From Acanthamoeba lenticulata (taxonomy: Eukaryota > Discosea > Longamoebia > Acanthamoebidae), in NCBI GenBank assembly GCA_002179805.1, contig NAVB01000302.1:1-64000 (forward strand): a DNA stretch of 64,000 nucleotides. Reading direction: 5' to 3'. Positions 11,670 to 23,400 of the stretch are shown here, in pieces. The first letter of the stretch is position 1; each line of letters opens with the position of its first letter. A program made the position numbers and the translations under genes. The notes beneath the pieces were generated by a model. The model worked only from the letters and a program-made list of their open reading frames with translations, had not been told where the DNA came from and ran no database searches.

Positions 11670-11782
11670 CTTGGGGTGACCTGGCTTGTGTTCGGCGCAG
11701 ATGAAGCAGACAATAGCGAAAGAAAACAAAAAGGAAAGGCTCGCACAAAAAGAAAAGCAGCTTGCTTTCCAAGCCAAACGAG
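11670..11782. promoter_or_regulatory. 113-base bidirectional promoter, PEMT / AVL9
   Basis: The two start codons face away from each other across 113 bases, so the core promoters and 5' leaders of both genes must fit here. The sequence is A/C-rich with runs such as AAAGAAAACAAAAAGG. No canonical TATA box was found. Confidence 0.5.
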
Positions 11783-14416
11783 ATGGAGGAAGCACGACGA
11801 GTCGTGCGAAGAAAAGGAGCGCCAGAGGTGACTCATATCGTTGTTGTTGGCTTTCATCACCAATTAGGACCGAGGGTTTGTTGTTGCGCGCCATCCAACC
11901 TCTTTCTGCTTTATCTAACCTTGGCCACACCAGGTTGAGTTTGTGTATCCGCCTTTTGCTCCTGCGGATGGGACGCTTGATGGAAAGAGCGGCCTGCCCT
12001 GTGCATGGGAGAATCTGCCCTTCCTCGCGCTTCCAGACGGCGTTCACCGTTCCGGTATACTCGCTTCACTCCTCCAGTCCGAGCCAGTTCTCACTCTCCG
12101 CGCTCGCTTTCTGTTGTTGTGCTCCCGCTCAGAGGAGGACCACTCCTATTTCACATTGCCTCCACTGCCTAGCCAGCGGCCGCGCATAGAGCTGCTCTAC
12201 GGCGTGTCCTGCTTCCGCCAGATCCATATCTCTGTACGTCCCCTTTCGCTTGTCCTCTTTCGCTCTGACTAATGCCTCAAGCTGTGGTGTGTTATGGAGG
12301 AGCGCAGTCGGTGCTTGTCAATTCAGAGTCCTACACGCGCACGCTCGTGCAAAAGGCGGTCTGTGCGCTCGCGACCGTCGTACGATCCGCTCCCATTCAC
12401 TACCACCTCACCGGTGCTCATCACCTGCGTGTTGCTTGTCCAGCCCCTGCTGGGCTCCATCCACTCGCGTCTGAGTCTGGTGACCCGCGCCTACTTCGAC
12501 CAGGGCAATTTTGAGGACACCCAAGTGCTGGCCCTGGTATGTGCCTGCTGCCCTCTCCCTCAACAAGATTGATGAAAAAAGAAACCCACCGGCCCTTGTG
12601 TGGGAATGTCGTGCAGGTTCATCAGCAACTCAACGCTCCGCTTTCCAAGCCAATCGAGGAGCCGTCGTTCTACGTCGGGTTCCACGTTGGCCAATTCGTG
12701 AAGCTATTCAAGCGCGACTTCATGGTGCTGTTCAAGCTGCTGTTGCTCGAACAGAAGGTCCTGCTCAACGGCAGCTTTCCCGTGTCCGACATCTGCAACT
12801 GCCTCGTCTCTCTGATGAGCCTCCTGCCGGGCCTGCTGAGTGATGCCCACCGCGGCTTCCTCAGCCGTGCGCCGATGTCATCGCCTCAGCCAGCGCGAGC
12901 CCGGGAGGAAGTCAATGCATCGACTTTGTCTCTCCTCTCCCCGCTGGAGCGGCGCGCAGCCTTTGGGTTTCCCCTCCAAATCTTTGACTGCATGGACCGA
13001 TGGGACGAACCTCTTGACTCGCTCGAGTCTGGCGACCACGATGACGATAACAATGACGATGAGTCGTCCGACCCTGATGGAAACCACTCAGGCGAAGTCG
13101 AGGTCCCTTACCGGTACGTTGCGGTCCCTTTAGCGCTATTTATTGACGCACTTGCCGTTTCTCACGTGCGCGATTGTGATCTTCAGTTCGGGCGCGGTGC
13201 CGGTGAAGCTCAACCCACTGTATTTGTACATTTGCATTCGCCAGATCAGCAACCTGCGAGAGCATCCGGCCTATTTTGCCGCCACGAGCAACCCGTTCTT
13301 CACCAGCGTTAGCGATGCTGACGTGATTGTACAGGTGCTGTGCATGTGTGCGCATGCCTTTTCTTTTCTCCTCCTTCATTGTGTGAAGACTGATGATTCC
13401 TCCCAAATAATCACCACAGGTTGACCAGGGCCAGGTGATCATCAAGAACAAGGTTCTCGCTCGTGCTCTCGCGCTCACACCATCCGACAGGCGGTTCATC
13501 GACAACATCATCCACAGCGTAGAGCAGTGTGAAGGTATTCCTTTTCCCCTCGCGCAGCGTGTGCCCCTCTCCCAAACGCCTAACGTCCTGCCAGATGGAG
13601 GAGGGACCTACTGGGAGGGAAGCGATGATTGGATCCGGGCCGAATTTGCGTCGTATCTAGAGTCATTCTGTGCCGCGCTTCTCACCGTTCCTCGGATCTT
13701 CTCCAAGGAGCGCGAAGAAGTCGACCTCTGTACTTACCTCTGTTCTCCTCTCGCCCCTCCTGCCCCGCTCGACTTGCCGCGCTCATCTCTTTCCATCCTC
13801 TCGCTTCCTTCTCCGTTCCCTCGTATAGCACCCGTGGTGGATTTCAACCTGTCGTGGGCCAAGGCCTGGTTGGCCACGGTGAACCACCAGAGGTGGAAGC
13901 TCCGTGTTAAGAGGACGCTCGTCAGCAGCCTTGTGGCTCCGGTGTACGCTGTTCCCCATCTGATTCCTCAGCTCCGTCTCGGAGGGTGTTGATTGTCGCG
14001 TCACTGTGTGTCGCCAGGCACCCGGCTGGGGCGCCGGCGGACATCTTGGACGAGATATCTGATGGTGTCAGTGGCCTCTCCGAGAGGCTTGCCAGGTCCC
14101 CGCCACCTTATGCACCACTGATGATCCGAATTTTGACAACTAACAACCAAACTACAGCAAAGTAGCTGAGATGGAGCTTGCGCCGCTGAAGGAGAAGCTG
14201 GGCACCGTGAGGACAAACTTCTTGCGGGGGTGGACCAAGTTGGTGAATGACAGCAAGGCCATGGGCCGCGAGTATCTGAACAACTGGGAGGCCGCGGGCA
14301 AGAAGCCACAATCGCCTCACACCACTGCCTCCGCCTCCTCCTCCGCTGCCTCCTCTGCTTCCTCCTCCCCATCCAAGGGCGAAGATCAAGACCGGCACCC
14401 GCGGCCACCACAGTGA
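11783..14416 (+). CDS. AVL9: AVL9-like DENN-domain late secretory pathway protein
   Basis: Exon 1 starts MEEARRVVRRKG and gives VTHIVVVGFHHQLGP, joined to VEFVYPPFAPADG, LPFLALPDGVH, FTLPP and LLYGVSCFRQI. Further exons give SYTRTLVQKAVCALATV, SRLSLVTRAYFDQGNF, FHVGQFVKLFKRDFMVLFKL and LLSLLPGLLSD-like blocks, a low-complexity acidic insert (about 13020-13090), and finally GGTYWEGSDDWIRAEFASYL and FNLSWAKAWLATVNHQRWKL. These follow the order of AVL9, a DENN-family protein needed for late secretory (Golgi to plasma membrane) traffic in yeast and for cell migration in animals. The C-terminal exon (MELAPLKEKLGT...) is amphipathic and Ser-rich and ends at 14416. About ten exons. It faces the VAMP7-like SNARE gene tail to tail. 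Confidence 0.85.
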
Positions 14417-14581
14417 ACTCCTTGCAGGTTGCGCGGGCATGCATTCACGGGGAGCCCGTGGAGGCGGACGTATGTACGAGTACAGGCGCCATATGGGGTG
14501 AAGTGCTTATATTATAGATATATCTACATCGTCGCGGAGGAAATGGCGTGACTTTGCCGCAAAACTGATGCAGCAGAAGCT

Positions 14582-15404
14582 TCACAGTTGGTCTTTGATG
14601 CTCAGGAGGATGATGCCAACGATGAGGAGCAGCAAAATCTGTCACCGAGAGAAGGCGTTAATGTGGGCAGCGTAGCGCAAGCGCTGCAAGAGGAGGCTAG
14701 CCGCACCAGGCAGCAAATGAAGAGCACCAGGGTCCAAAAGAGGTTCCTCCTTCTCTCGAGGCACTTCTGCCGGGAGGCCACACGTTGGAAGATGCTGCCC
14801 TGCTCCTTTAGCTTCTCCGTGGACTCGACCATATCCTCGAGCTTTCCCTCTCGCACCAGCAACCTGTCCAAGTTGCCTAGCGCGACCTTCTTCACGTCCT
14901 CTACTTTGCCTTGGATCTTGGCGATCTTGTCCACCTGAGCTGGGTCCGAGTACCGCTTCTGCAACAGCGCCCCACAGTTGGTGAGACCAGACATAGCCCC
15001 AAATGTAGAGATGCGCACCATCTCCGCCTGGACGAAGCGCTCAAAGGTGGATATGTTTTGCTTGTCTTCATAGCCGCCACGCTCATACTCAGCTTTCAAG
15101 GCCGAGAGGAAGTCAAAGGCCACCCTGCCTTTCAGCTCTCCGGCCTTACCCGCGCAAAGGTAGACCACTGAGTCCGCGGTCAACACGTTGAAGAGGTATC
15201 TGTTCAGGCGTGGTGTTAGGCTCAGCTTAGACAAGGAAGGTAGTTTGTGACCTACCCCTTGTCCTCGAATGACTTCTTTCCATCTTCTCGGTTGTCTATC
15301 CTCTTGGAGATGCTGCGAGCTGTTTCCAGAGGAGTACCATCGACTTCAGCCACTTCCGTACTCCGTCCATCCTCCTCCACGATCACAACCACGCCAATCG
15401 TCAT
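14582..15404 (-). CDS. VAMP7-like longin R-SNARE
   Basis: Three exons. Exon 1 (from ATG 15402-15404) reads MTIGVVVIVEEDGR and ends FEDKG. Exon 2 continues YLFNVLTADSVVYLCAG, completes the longin domain, and holds the R-SNARE helix QVDKIAKIQGKVEDVKKVAL followed by NLDRLLVREGKLEDMVEST. The zero-layer arginine position falls in the RLLVREG region. Exon 3, reached through a GTGCGG donor, completes the tail anchor as ILLLIVGIILLSIKDQL and stops at 14582. Without that intron the frame runs on into a non-hydrophobic tail, so the splice is needed to make a normal SNARE anchor. Known role of the family: fusion of endosomes, lysosomes and secretory vesicles. Whether it is VAMP7 or VAMP71/72-like cannot be settled here. 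Confidence 0.85.
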
Positions 15405-15617
15405 CTTCTTCAAGCTCCTCAAGTGGGTCTAGAACAAGCTGACAGTAGACGGCCCACGCCCCTTTTGGAGATTTGGCCTGTTACCGCAAGGGGCACGCAG
15501 TCAAGCCACGCCAGCAATACTTTTAAAAAGCATTTATGCTGACTTTTCTGCTGACGTCAGCCACGACACCCACTTCAGCGTGTCGCTCTGGCTGCGCGAG
15601 AGACGAGAGCCGGCATG

Positions 15618-17567
15618 CTACTCGGCCACCTTGCTCCGGTCGCCCAGAGGCTTGGTCGCAGGGGATGACGAGGGTGAGTCGGCAAAGGCGTCTCCTGCAG
15701 CAGCCCTTCCCTTCTTGGTTCGTACTCGGACCACAGTAAAGCTGGTGCGCCCAAACTGTTGTGTGGTTGTTGTCATGTCAGCCTCGGCATTCACCAAGAG
15801 GTTTGAGACTCGTCGACGGACCTTCTTGGGGTGTGGCGAGGGGTGCTTCGAAGCCGGCTGGTACGGCGAAGTGAGCATCATGCTGTTCTCCACGTTCTCC
15901 TTGTCCAGTGCAAGGGGAGGCACGGCTGGGCTCAGCTGAGATACTCCTGACGCGCCGAGCGTTGGCGATGCCGCGCACATGACCTTTTCCTTGCCGATCT
16001 CCTGTGTGGAGCAAGCAGCCCATAACGTCTGCGTAAGCCAAGAGACGGGACGAGCAAGATGACTTGGGCGTGTAAAGTACCATTGCAATGCTCTCGAGCA
16101 CGTTCTGCCCGACGGGCAAGGAGAATCTCTTGTCCTTGAGCGCCTGCAGCACCTGGTCCCTGACCGCCTCGTCGGAATCGAGGGCGAACTCCTCCCGGCA
16201 TTCGTCTTCATCGATTTCCTTCTCCCACTCCTCGATGCAAACGTCTTCGCCGGGACGTCTTCGCTTGGAAGGAGACTCGTGGAAGCTTCGTGACATGCGC
16301 TTCAGTCGTTGCAACAGGCCTTTGTCGCTCATGTCCGCAGAGGCCTCACCCGACTCAGTGTCACGCTTCACAGTCGACTCGGGCTCGAGCAACGGGCGCA
16401 CTATTCGGTGGAGCGTTGGAAGGCTAGTGGGATGCGCAATCATGAGCTCAACCACCTTGATGACGTTGTTGATGCCCTGCAGCTGAACCAGAGGATCATC
16501 AATCCCCGAAGCGCTAGGCGAGGGCCGCAACAGCGCAGGTCCGATCACCGTGGCAAGGTTGTGCGGGCCCATGCAGTTCTCGTTGCTGTGTGTTGAGATC
16601 TTGTGGAGTGCAATAGTATCGCAACATATAACAATGTACATAAGGAAATGGTCCGTGAAAGAGAGCTGAGTGGCAACGCACTTCATGAAGCAGATCGAGT
16701 AGTTCGCGGAAGAGGTGGCAGTTGTCGTCAGACAGGGTGGCCAAGAGGTCATTTATGTCCGACAGTTTTTTCTCTGCGTCTGTGTCGTCATCTAAGAGGA
16801 TCAAGGCCTTGAGAACTCGCACAGGCAACAACTGTAAATGAAGCACCTGCAGCGTACCAGCGATTGCGAGCAGCTGAGGGTAGAGATCGAAGGTGAGGAG
16901 AGGAACGGGGAGCTCTCGAAGGAAGAGCTTCAGCACGCCAGTTACTTCGTGGCAGCTCGGAAAGAGAACCTCGTCGTCAAAGTTAGCAGTCAGACTCCCT
17001 GCGGGTAGACCGGACAGGGAATCAGCAAACGCAGACCACCAGAGGCCTGGGACAATAGTACCTTGATGAAAGAATTGCCTGAGCTTGGTGATAGACTCGT
17101 GGAAACCGGACAAGCGGAAGATACCCTCTGTGGTGATGCCTCCTGCAGCAACCAGCGTTCGTGTGAGTTGGGCACAGGAGCCGATGATGGGCAGCTTATA
17201 CCTTTGGCTCGAAGATAGGAAACACAGGCAGATACCACGAAAGGCACACTCGGATTGAATGTCCATGTCGCTGAGGTAAAACCAGCCCGCATGAGGCGGA
17301 TGCGCTGCTCCATCATCACTTCAGCCAAGGGCTTCCCAAACACAGTCTCCTCGGCCCGTTCGCCGCGAGGAGAATTTGAAATTTGAATGAAGGCCTCTGT
17401 CATTCGACTCCTCGCTTTCTTCATCCGTTTGGACAAGCTTGAGGAGAGAACCGTTCGCTTCCTCTGTGGCAAAGCACGAAGTTAACAACCGTTTTTGGTG
17501 TAGAGATGAAATCACACAAGCATACTTTGTTTGGGGAGGTTTCTGTGGATGTGACAGGCTGTTCCAT
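15618..17567 (-). CDS. RhoGAP-domain protein
   Basis: ATG at 17565-17567 (MEQPVTSTETSPNK) joins to a basic exon RKRTVLSSSLSKRMKKA. The RhoGAP domain follows: VAAGGITTEGIFRLSGFHES (arginine finger in GIFRLSG), VTGVLKLFLRELPVPLLTFD, LLATLSDDNCHLFRELLDLL, and NCMGPHNLATVIGPALLRP. The C-terminal part is Ser/Pro-rich and basic with a stop at 15618. RhoGAPs speed GTP hydrolysis on Rho/Rac/Cdc42 and so switch off actin remodelling. A Rac-like GTPase is encoded at 29 kb, but a direct partnership is only a guess. The N-terminal exon has no recognised membrane or SH3 domain. At least seven exons. Confidence 0.9.
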
Positions 17568-17834
17568 CTTCTGATGATTAGGACAGGACTGAATCGATTC
17601 AGGTCAGAATTGCGGTGGGCTCGATGGTGTCAGCCTCAGCAACCCAACGGTGGGCGCCCGCAAGCTCCCGCCAAACGAACCAACGGCCGCGCATTCCATT
17701 TTCAACATACTTGTGATGTGCGTCAAAATGTTAAAAATGCTCATTCTTCGAAACAGCAGAATCGTTCCGCTAACAAGCCTCCTCTTTACCCAGATTGTTG
17801 TCGCCGCATCAAAAATTGATAACGACTAGCAACT
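17568..17834. promoter_or_regulatory. divergent promoter region between RhoGAP and HOP2
   Basis: These 267 bases lie between two oppositely oriented start codons. A short plus-strand open frame covers it but has no recognisable family and overlaps the RhoGAP first exon and leader. No clear element was identified. Confidence 0.4.
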
Positions 17835-19202
17835 ATGGCCGACAAGAAGAAAGTCAAGGCTGCGCCAGATGGAGAAGGTTAGTCTTGTTTGTTGTTTTGC
17901 AACGAGTAGATGATTAATTTTTTGTTTTCTTTATAAACGAAGCCAAGAAGATCATTCTCGACTACATGAGACAGGTACTTGCACCACTTGGATTATTATG
18001 TTGTTTGGTGTTCTTAACTCTTTGTGACAACAGCAAAATCGACCATTCAACGCGGTAATGCTTTATGAGAATCTTCACGGGGCTGTGAAGAAGTCGCAAG
18101 CAGTGAAGCTGATGGCCGACCTGGCTGCAGCTGGCAAAGTTGTGGAAAAGCTGAAGGGCAAGCAAAAGATCTACTGGGCCTCACAAGTGCGTTTCCACCC
18201 TGTTGGGGGTGTCTATGTGGGGCCCTACACTGACGCACTGCGATGTCACTTACGGCGTGCCTCCTGCAGGAGGGGCTCGTGATCGCTGATGCCGAGGGCC
18301 TGGCCAAGCTCGACAAGGAAATCGAGAGCCTGCGACAGGAGAAGAAGGCGCTTGGCGGCGAGCTGGGCGAAATCGGCAGCCGTATGCAAAAACCCTCCCC
18401 ACCGATGTGTGGCTTGCTTGTGGTGTGACCCTGACTTATGACTTCTTCTGTCGCGACATGCCAGGCATCTCGTCACTGAACAACGCCCTCACCAACGAGG
18501 AAATTGAGGCCGAGATTGAGAAGTTGACCCAAGAGGTTCGCCCATTGCCTCCCCCCCTCCGGGAAAGAAACGCGTGGGCTCACCTTGGGTGGGTGCCGGC
18601 GCGTCTAGAACGAAGCGCTCGAGAGCAAGCTTACGCGGTTGCGTGGCGGCGCGAAGCTGGTTTCCAAGGCCGACAAGGAGAAGGCCGAGAAGTTGTATGA
18701 CCGTGTGCGGGTATGCCCTCCATCGCACCTCCATCGCGCTTCCTGTGCCCCTCTTGCTGGGCGCATTCTTTGTCACTAAATTCCTAAATTCACGTTTGGT
18801 ACTTGCTGTTGACGTTGACAATGGCCAGACCGAGTGGCGCAAACGCAAGAGGATGGTACACCGATTCACCAATTTCCCTTTCCGAATTGTACAAGTCCGC
18901 CAAGTCTGACGTGCCGTTATGTCGACTGGCGTGGTGGGGCTGGTTGGTGGTGCAGTGCATGGATGTGGTGAAGCAGGTTGGTGAGGGTGCCGGAAAGAAA
19001 GACAAGGAGATCATGGTGCGTCACTGTGCCGCACCTGTGTTGTGCCCCTCTCTCTCTCTCTCTCTCTCTTTTCTCTCACAGTTTTTCCCCTTTGGTTTGT
19101 GTCGCTTTACAGGAGGAGGTCGAGATCGAGGGAGACGACGATGTTGGGGTGGACCTCAACGCGGAAACCCGCACAGCCAAGAGGAGGAAGATTGGCGATT
19201 GA
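17835..19202 (+). CDS. HOP2: homologous-pairing protein 2 (HOP2/PSMC3IP)
   Basis: Many small exons: MADKKKVKAAPDGE, AKKIILDYMRQ, QNRPFNAVMLYENLHGAVKK with a winged-helix continuation KAVVEKL-type (AAAGKVVEKLKGKQKIYWAS), EGLVIADAEGLAKLDKEIES, coiled coil LNNALTNEEIEAEIEKL, TEWRKRKRM, and a last exon EEVEIEGDDDVGVDL before the stop at 19200-19202. The order of N-terminal winged helix, leucine-rich coiled coil, conserved EWRKRKRM and EEVGIE-like end is that of HOP2, also called TBPIP/PSMC3IP. HOP2 pairs with MND1 to help DMD1/RAD51-type recombinases find homologous DNA, mostly in meiosis. MND1 is not in this window. A plus-strand AATAAA at 19472-19477 lies inside the convergent AlkD-like gene and could serve its mRNA. 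Confidence 0.92.
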
Positions 19203-19321
19203 TGATGATGGCCCTCTCCTTCATGTCACCTTCCCCCTTTGTACAGTGTCCCCCCCTTCCGTGCACGGAATAGACTCGCATTTGGCGTGCCAAGTCATTT
19301 TCATTGGGTATGGAGGGGAGG

Positions 19322-20258
19322 TCACAAGTGCTTCATGGCCTCGCGTACGGAGAGCGAGGAGAGTGTTGCGCGGTTCTCCTCCACGAAAGCGCGCACGGCG
19401 TCAGGCTGCAGCCGAGCGTGCTGTCTGTTCTCGGCCGTGGTCGGTCAGACGTCTGCGCCCTTCTCTTGTTAAATAAAAGAAGCAAGAAGGGCGCCGAACC
19501 TGAGAGCCCACCCGATCGCTTTGCGGATGAAGAACTCATTTTCGTGCGCTCGTCGTTTACAAAAGTCGAACAGCTTTGTTTCATCTGTGTCGCTCTGCCT
19601 TGTCCTGTTAAAGACCCGAACTGGAGGACAGGCGTGTCGCTCTTACCTTGTAATTCAGCTGGTAAATGATGGCGGTTCGGCGCGCCCACATGTAGTCGTC
19701 ATCGATCCAATCACTAACCCGTCCGACAAGGTCAGGATACTTGTGCACAAGTCCACCAACTAGCTTGGAGGCCACAAGATCCACGGTCTGTCCCACCAAC
19801 CCGATCAGCGAACATCGACACCACAGGACAGTTGCAGAATGTACATACGTCCCACCACGACTTGCGCCTCACCATGTACTCAAATGTGTCAAGCAAGTCT
19901 AACCTCGACGCGCGGTCATTGTAAGCGGAAGTACGAGATAGCGGTGCAAGAAGGAAGAACCTGTGGACCACAGCTTCTTGTGTTTGCAGGCAAGGTCGAT
20001 AGCACTGTACTGATACTCGCGTTCCTCCATTTTCCAGAGTTGCTTGAGCACGGTCGCCAACTCTTGATCGTCTTCTGGCACGTGCTTGCTAAAGACGCCC
20101 TTCTGCACTTCCCGACGAAGTGGCGACCTTACCCCGAGGAAAGTGAACTGGTTGCGTAAGTAGGCGGCACTTCCAAACGCCACCTTCTTGTCCGCATGGA
20201 GGCGAAAACCGCGAGTCAAGTCTTTCACAAGTACGTGCTGCCCTCTCGCCTGGTTCAT
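19322..20258 (-). CDS. AlkD-like DNA alkylation repair protein
   Basis: Exons in order read HADKKVAFGSAAYLRNQFTF, QYSAIDLACKHKKLW, FEYMVRRKSWWD followed by TVDLVASKLVGGLVHKYPD, VSDWIDDDYMWARRTAIIYQ, TDETKLFDFCKRRAHEN, EFFIRKAIGWALR, and, across an intron, QHARLQPDAVRAFVEE and LSVREAMKHL with a stop at 19322. The YxRNQFxFLG, KSWWDTVD, W-x3-WxRRxAI and FFIRKAIGWALR motifs are those of the HEAT-like-repeat DNA glycosylase family AlkD/AlkC, which excises N3- and N7-alkylated purines. The proposed start is the ATG at 20256-20258 (MNQARGQHVL); a short upstream exon is possible. The 3' end is only 119 bases from the convergent HOP2 stop. Confidence 0.85.
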
Positions 20259-20408
20259 CTTGTTGCACAACTGATCTTGGTAAGTCCGAAACTGTGCTTG
20301 GAAATAAAAATAAGGATCGCCAAGAAGGAAAAAAGGCGCTCGTCGTGTAAAAGAAGAGACTGGCGGAAAGGCCCCGACCCTCTCTACACAGCAGCTGTCT
20401 CAAAAAGT

Positions 20409-20414
20409 TTTATT
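20409..20414 (-). terminator. poly(A) signal of RRP5
   Basis: TTTATT on the plus strand (AATAAA on the coding strand) lies 19 bases past the RRP5 stop codon, which fits the very short 3' ends seen at other genes here. Confidence 0.55.
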
Positions 20415-20433
20415 GTGATAACTGGCGAAAGAC

Positions 20434-23400
20434 TCAGTCCTGCTGCGACTTGGCCATGACGTACTGGCGAGCCTTGTCGCGCACGTGGCCGACCGACTCC
20501 TTGGTTCCGTGCTCCTTCTCGAACTTGAGGTAGCGCTCGAAGAAGTACCGCATCTTCTTCGACGACAGCTGGAGGGTGGTCACCTTCTCAAAGAGGTTTC
20601 GGATGGCGCTGTGGTCGCCGTGCGAGAGCTCCATATCGATGTACACGCCCCAGATGTCCACTCGCTTGGGGTAGTTGCTCAGGATACCCTCGAAAATGGT
20701 CCTTCCCCGCTCGGGCGATCCGTGCTTGAACTCCATCTGCGCCATCTTGGAGATCACCGCGATGTCTGTAGATAGAAATATCACCACGAGTCAGAAAAAA
20801 TGCATCATCATCCATCATGGCGTGGCGGGATCAAGTCAAAGGCCACGTACGCTTTTGCTTAGGCAGGACCTGGAGCGCTCGCTCGAGGACCTTGCGCGCG
20901 CCCTCAATCGAGTCGAGGCACTTGAGGTGGAACTGCGAGTAGCGCAGCCAGATCTGCCAGCTGTGCTTGAACTTCTTGACCATCGCCTTGTAGAGCTCCT
21001 CCGCCAACTGCCGATCATGACCACCACCATCGTCAATCTCTGGGCCAGCGCACAACAGCTAGAGGGAGGGAGGAAGTGGAGTAGAACCTTGAACTCCTCA
21101 CTGCGCTCATAGATGCCGACGAGCTGGAGATGGACGGTCTTGGGGTCGTTGTAGGTGATGGCGCGCTGGAAGACCTGCATGAGGGACTCGTTGGTGCCGT
21201 GCTTGTTCTCCAAGTTCATGAGCGCCACCCAGACGTTGAGCTTCTCCTGCTCCTCGCGGAAGTTGATGCGCTTGAGGGCGCGCTCGGCAATCTCGCGAGC
21301 CCGGTCGATCTCGGCGATCGACAGCTGGAAAGCCATGTACTTGATCCACAAGAACGACGAGTTGGGCGACGCCAGCAGCAGCTTCTCGTAGTCGTCGGCC
21401 GTCTTGGGGAGCGCCTCAGCCAGCAGCTCGTCCTCCTTGGCCGCGAGCTCCTCTTCTTCGGCCTGCTGCTGGGCCCGCTTAGCGCGCTTCTTCTTGCTCT
21501 TCTTCTCGTCGAGGTCCATCTCCTCCTCGTTCTCCTTCTCCTCGTCCGCCACCTCGGCCGCCTTGCTGCCCCGCTTCCGCTTCTTAGAGTCGGCCTTTGA
21601 GTCGTCCTGCTTGGCCGCAGTGGCAGAGACCGCTCCAGAGGCCTCCTCCCAGTCGAAGCCCACGGGCGCCAGGCCCTCCACCTTCATCTCATCACCCTCT
21701 TCCTCGTCCTCTTCACCATTCTCCTCATCGTCGTCCTCGTCCTGATCATCATTCTCTTCGTCCTCGTCCTCGCCATGCTTCATGAACGACAGAGTGGCCT
21801 CTCCATCGTCGTCGTCTTCATCATCCTCAAGCATGCCCTCCGCGGCGTCATCGTCCTCGTCAGCCTCCTGTTTTTTTGATTTTTGTGTCAGTCCCGTTCT
21901 GACGACGAAATGGGGAGGAAAAAGAAGAAGATACCTTCTTGCCCTTGTTCTTCTTGTTCTTCTTCTTGTTCTTCTTGTTCTTCTTTTCGGGGTGGACCTT
22001 TTCTTCTTCCTCCTCCGAGTCAATGTCGCCCTCGAAGTGGGACGGCTTGAGCGAGGCCTGGAACTTTTTCCGCTCGGGGTCGATCTTGATGATCATCGCC
22101 TTCACCACGTCTCCGGGCTGCATGCGCAACAACGCGCCGTGAGCACTTGGAGCTGGCGTGGATGGGGGAGAGAGAGAGAATTGGAGGGTTACCTTGAAGA
22201 AGGCGGCGGGATGGGCCACAAAGTCGTCGGAGAGCTCGTTGATGGGGCACAGGCCGACGAGCTTCTTGGCGTTTCGGAGGCGGACAAAGACGCGTTTGTC
22301 CTTGATGTTGCTGATCTCGGCCTTGACCTTCATGCCCACCTTGAGGTCACCAAACACGAGCGTCTTCTTGCTGCCCCTCACGGGCTCCAGCTCGACCTTG
22401 TCACGATCGCCTGCGCCAGAGCCCACAAAAAAAAAGCCTCGTGAGCCTTCATCATCACCATCATCACCTCTCCGCAGGCCCGAGTGCCCAGAACACAGCG
22501 AGCAGAGAAGGGGGGGGACATACCCTGGGCGACCTCGAGGGCCTTGACGCGCGCCTCGACCAGGGAGCCCTTGCGGTAGACGTGGGTAAAGTTCCTGACC
22601 TTGCCCAGCGCGCGGCGGTGGAGGCGCGCCGTGATGGTCCTGCTGAGGGCCACGAAAGCCATGGAGTTGGTGCAGTTGGTGACGTAGCCTCGGACGATCT
22701 TGCCGACGGGCAGGTCAGCCAACGACTCGATCTCGGGGAAGGCCAGTTGCTGCAGCAGCAGGAAAAACATCATGTGTCCACAGGTGAGCCATCAGCTTGA
22801 CACAAGCGCCTATCCAGGGGAGAAGACGTACGTCCTTGGGGACCAGCAGGTTGTTGACGCGTGACGGGCGAAGGGAAACATCGATCTCATTTCCCTCGAC
22901 CCTCAACACGTAACACTCCTTGATACCGCCCTCCTTGAGGTCTGTGTCACCAAGTCCAGACAAAACGTTCAAGTGTGTTAGACGGATCGCTGCAAAAAAG
23001 GTGCGGGGCTTCATTTAAAATAAAATAAAATACAAAAAACAAACAAATACCGTACCCTGGAACGGCTTCTCGGTGTAGTCATCCACGACGTCCGTGATGA
23101 AGGCGCGTGCGTAGGCGTGGGGCGAAATCTGCAGACGGACGGCCAGATCGAAGAGCTTGACCACACGACCCAGCACCACAGTGCCAGCCTTGAACTCGGT
23201 TCCCTTCTGTTGAAAAGTTGGGGTTAGTTGCGCGCCAACCGATGACGAACATGCCTGATGGGCGTGTGCGTACATCGGGCATGAAGGTGAGATCGATGGA
23301 GCCCTTCGACGGCTCCAGGTGCTTGACGTAGCACGTCACGGCCATGCCAGGAGAGTATTTGGCTGCACCATCCTGGCATGTGAGCTGCTTGGCCACCGAG

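Noticed and set aside
14602..14760. SNARE reading frame running past the R-SNARE helix into a non-hydrophobic C-terminus
   Set aside because: A GTGCGG donor and CAG acceptor restore a normal tail anchor in another frame, so the unspliced tail is not used.
19049..19070. CT-rich microsatellite in the last HOP2 intron
   Set aside because: Ordinary polypyrimidine tract before the 3' splice site, not a repeat family.
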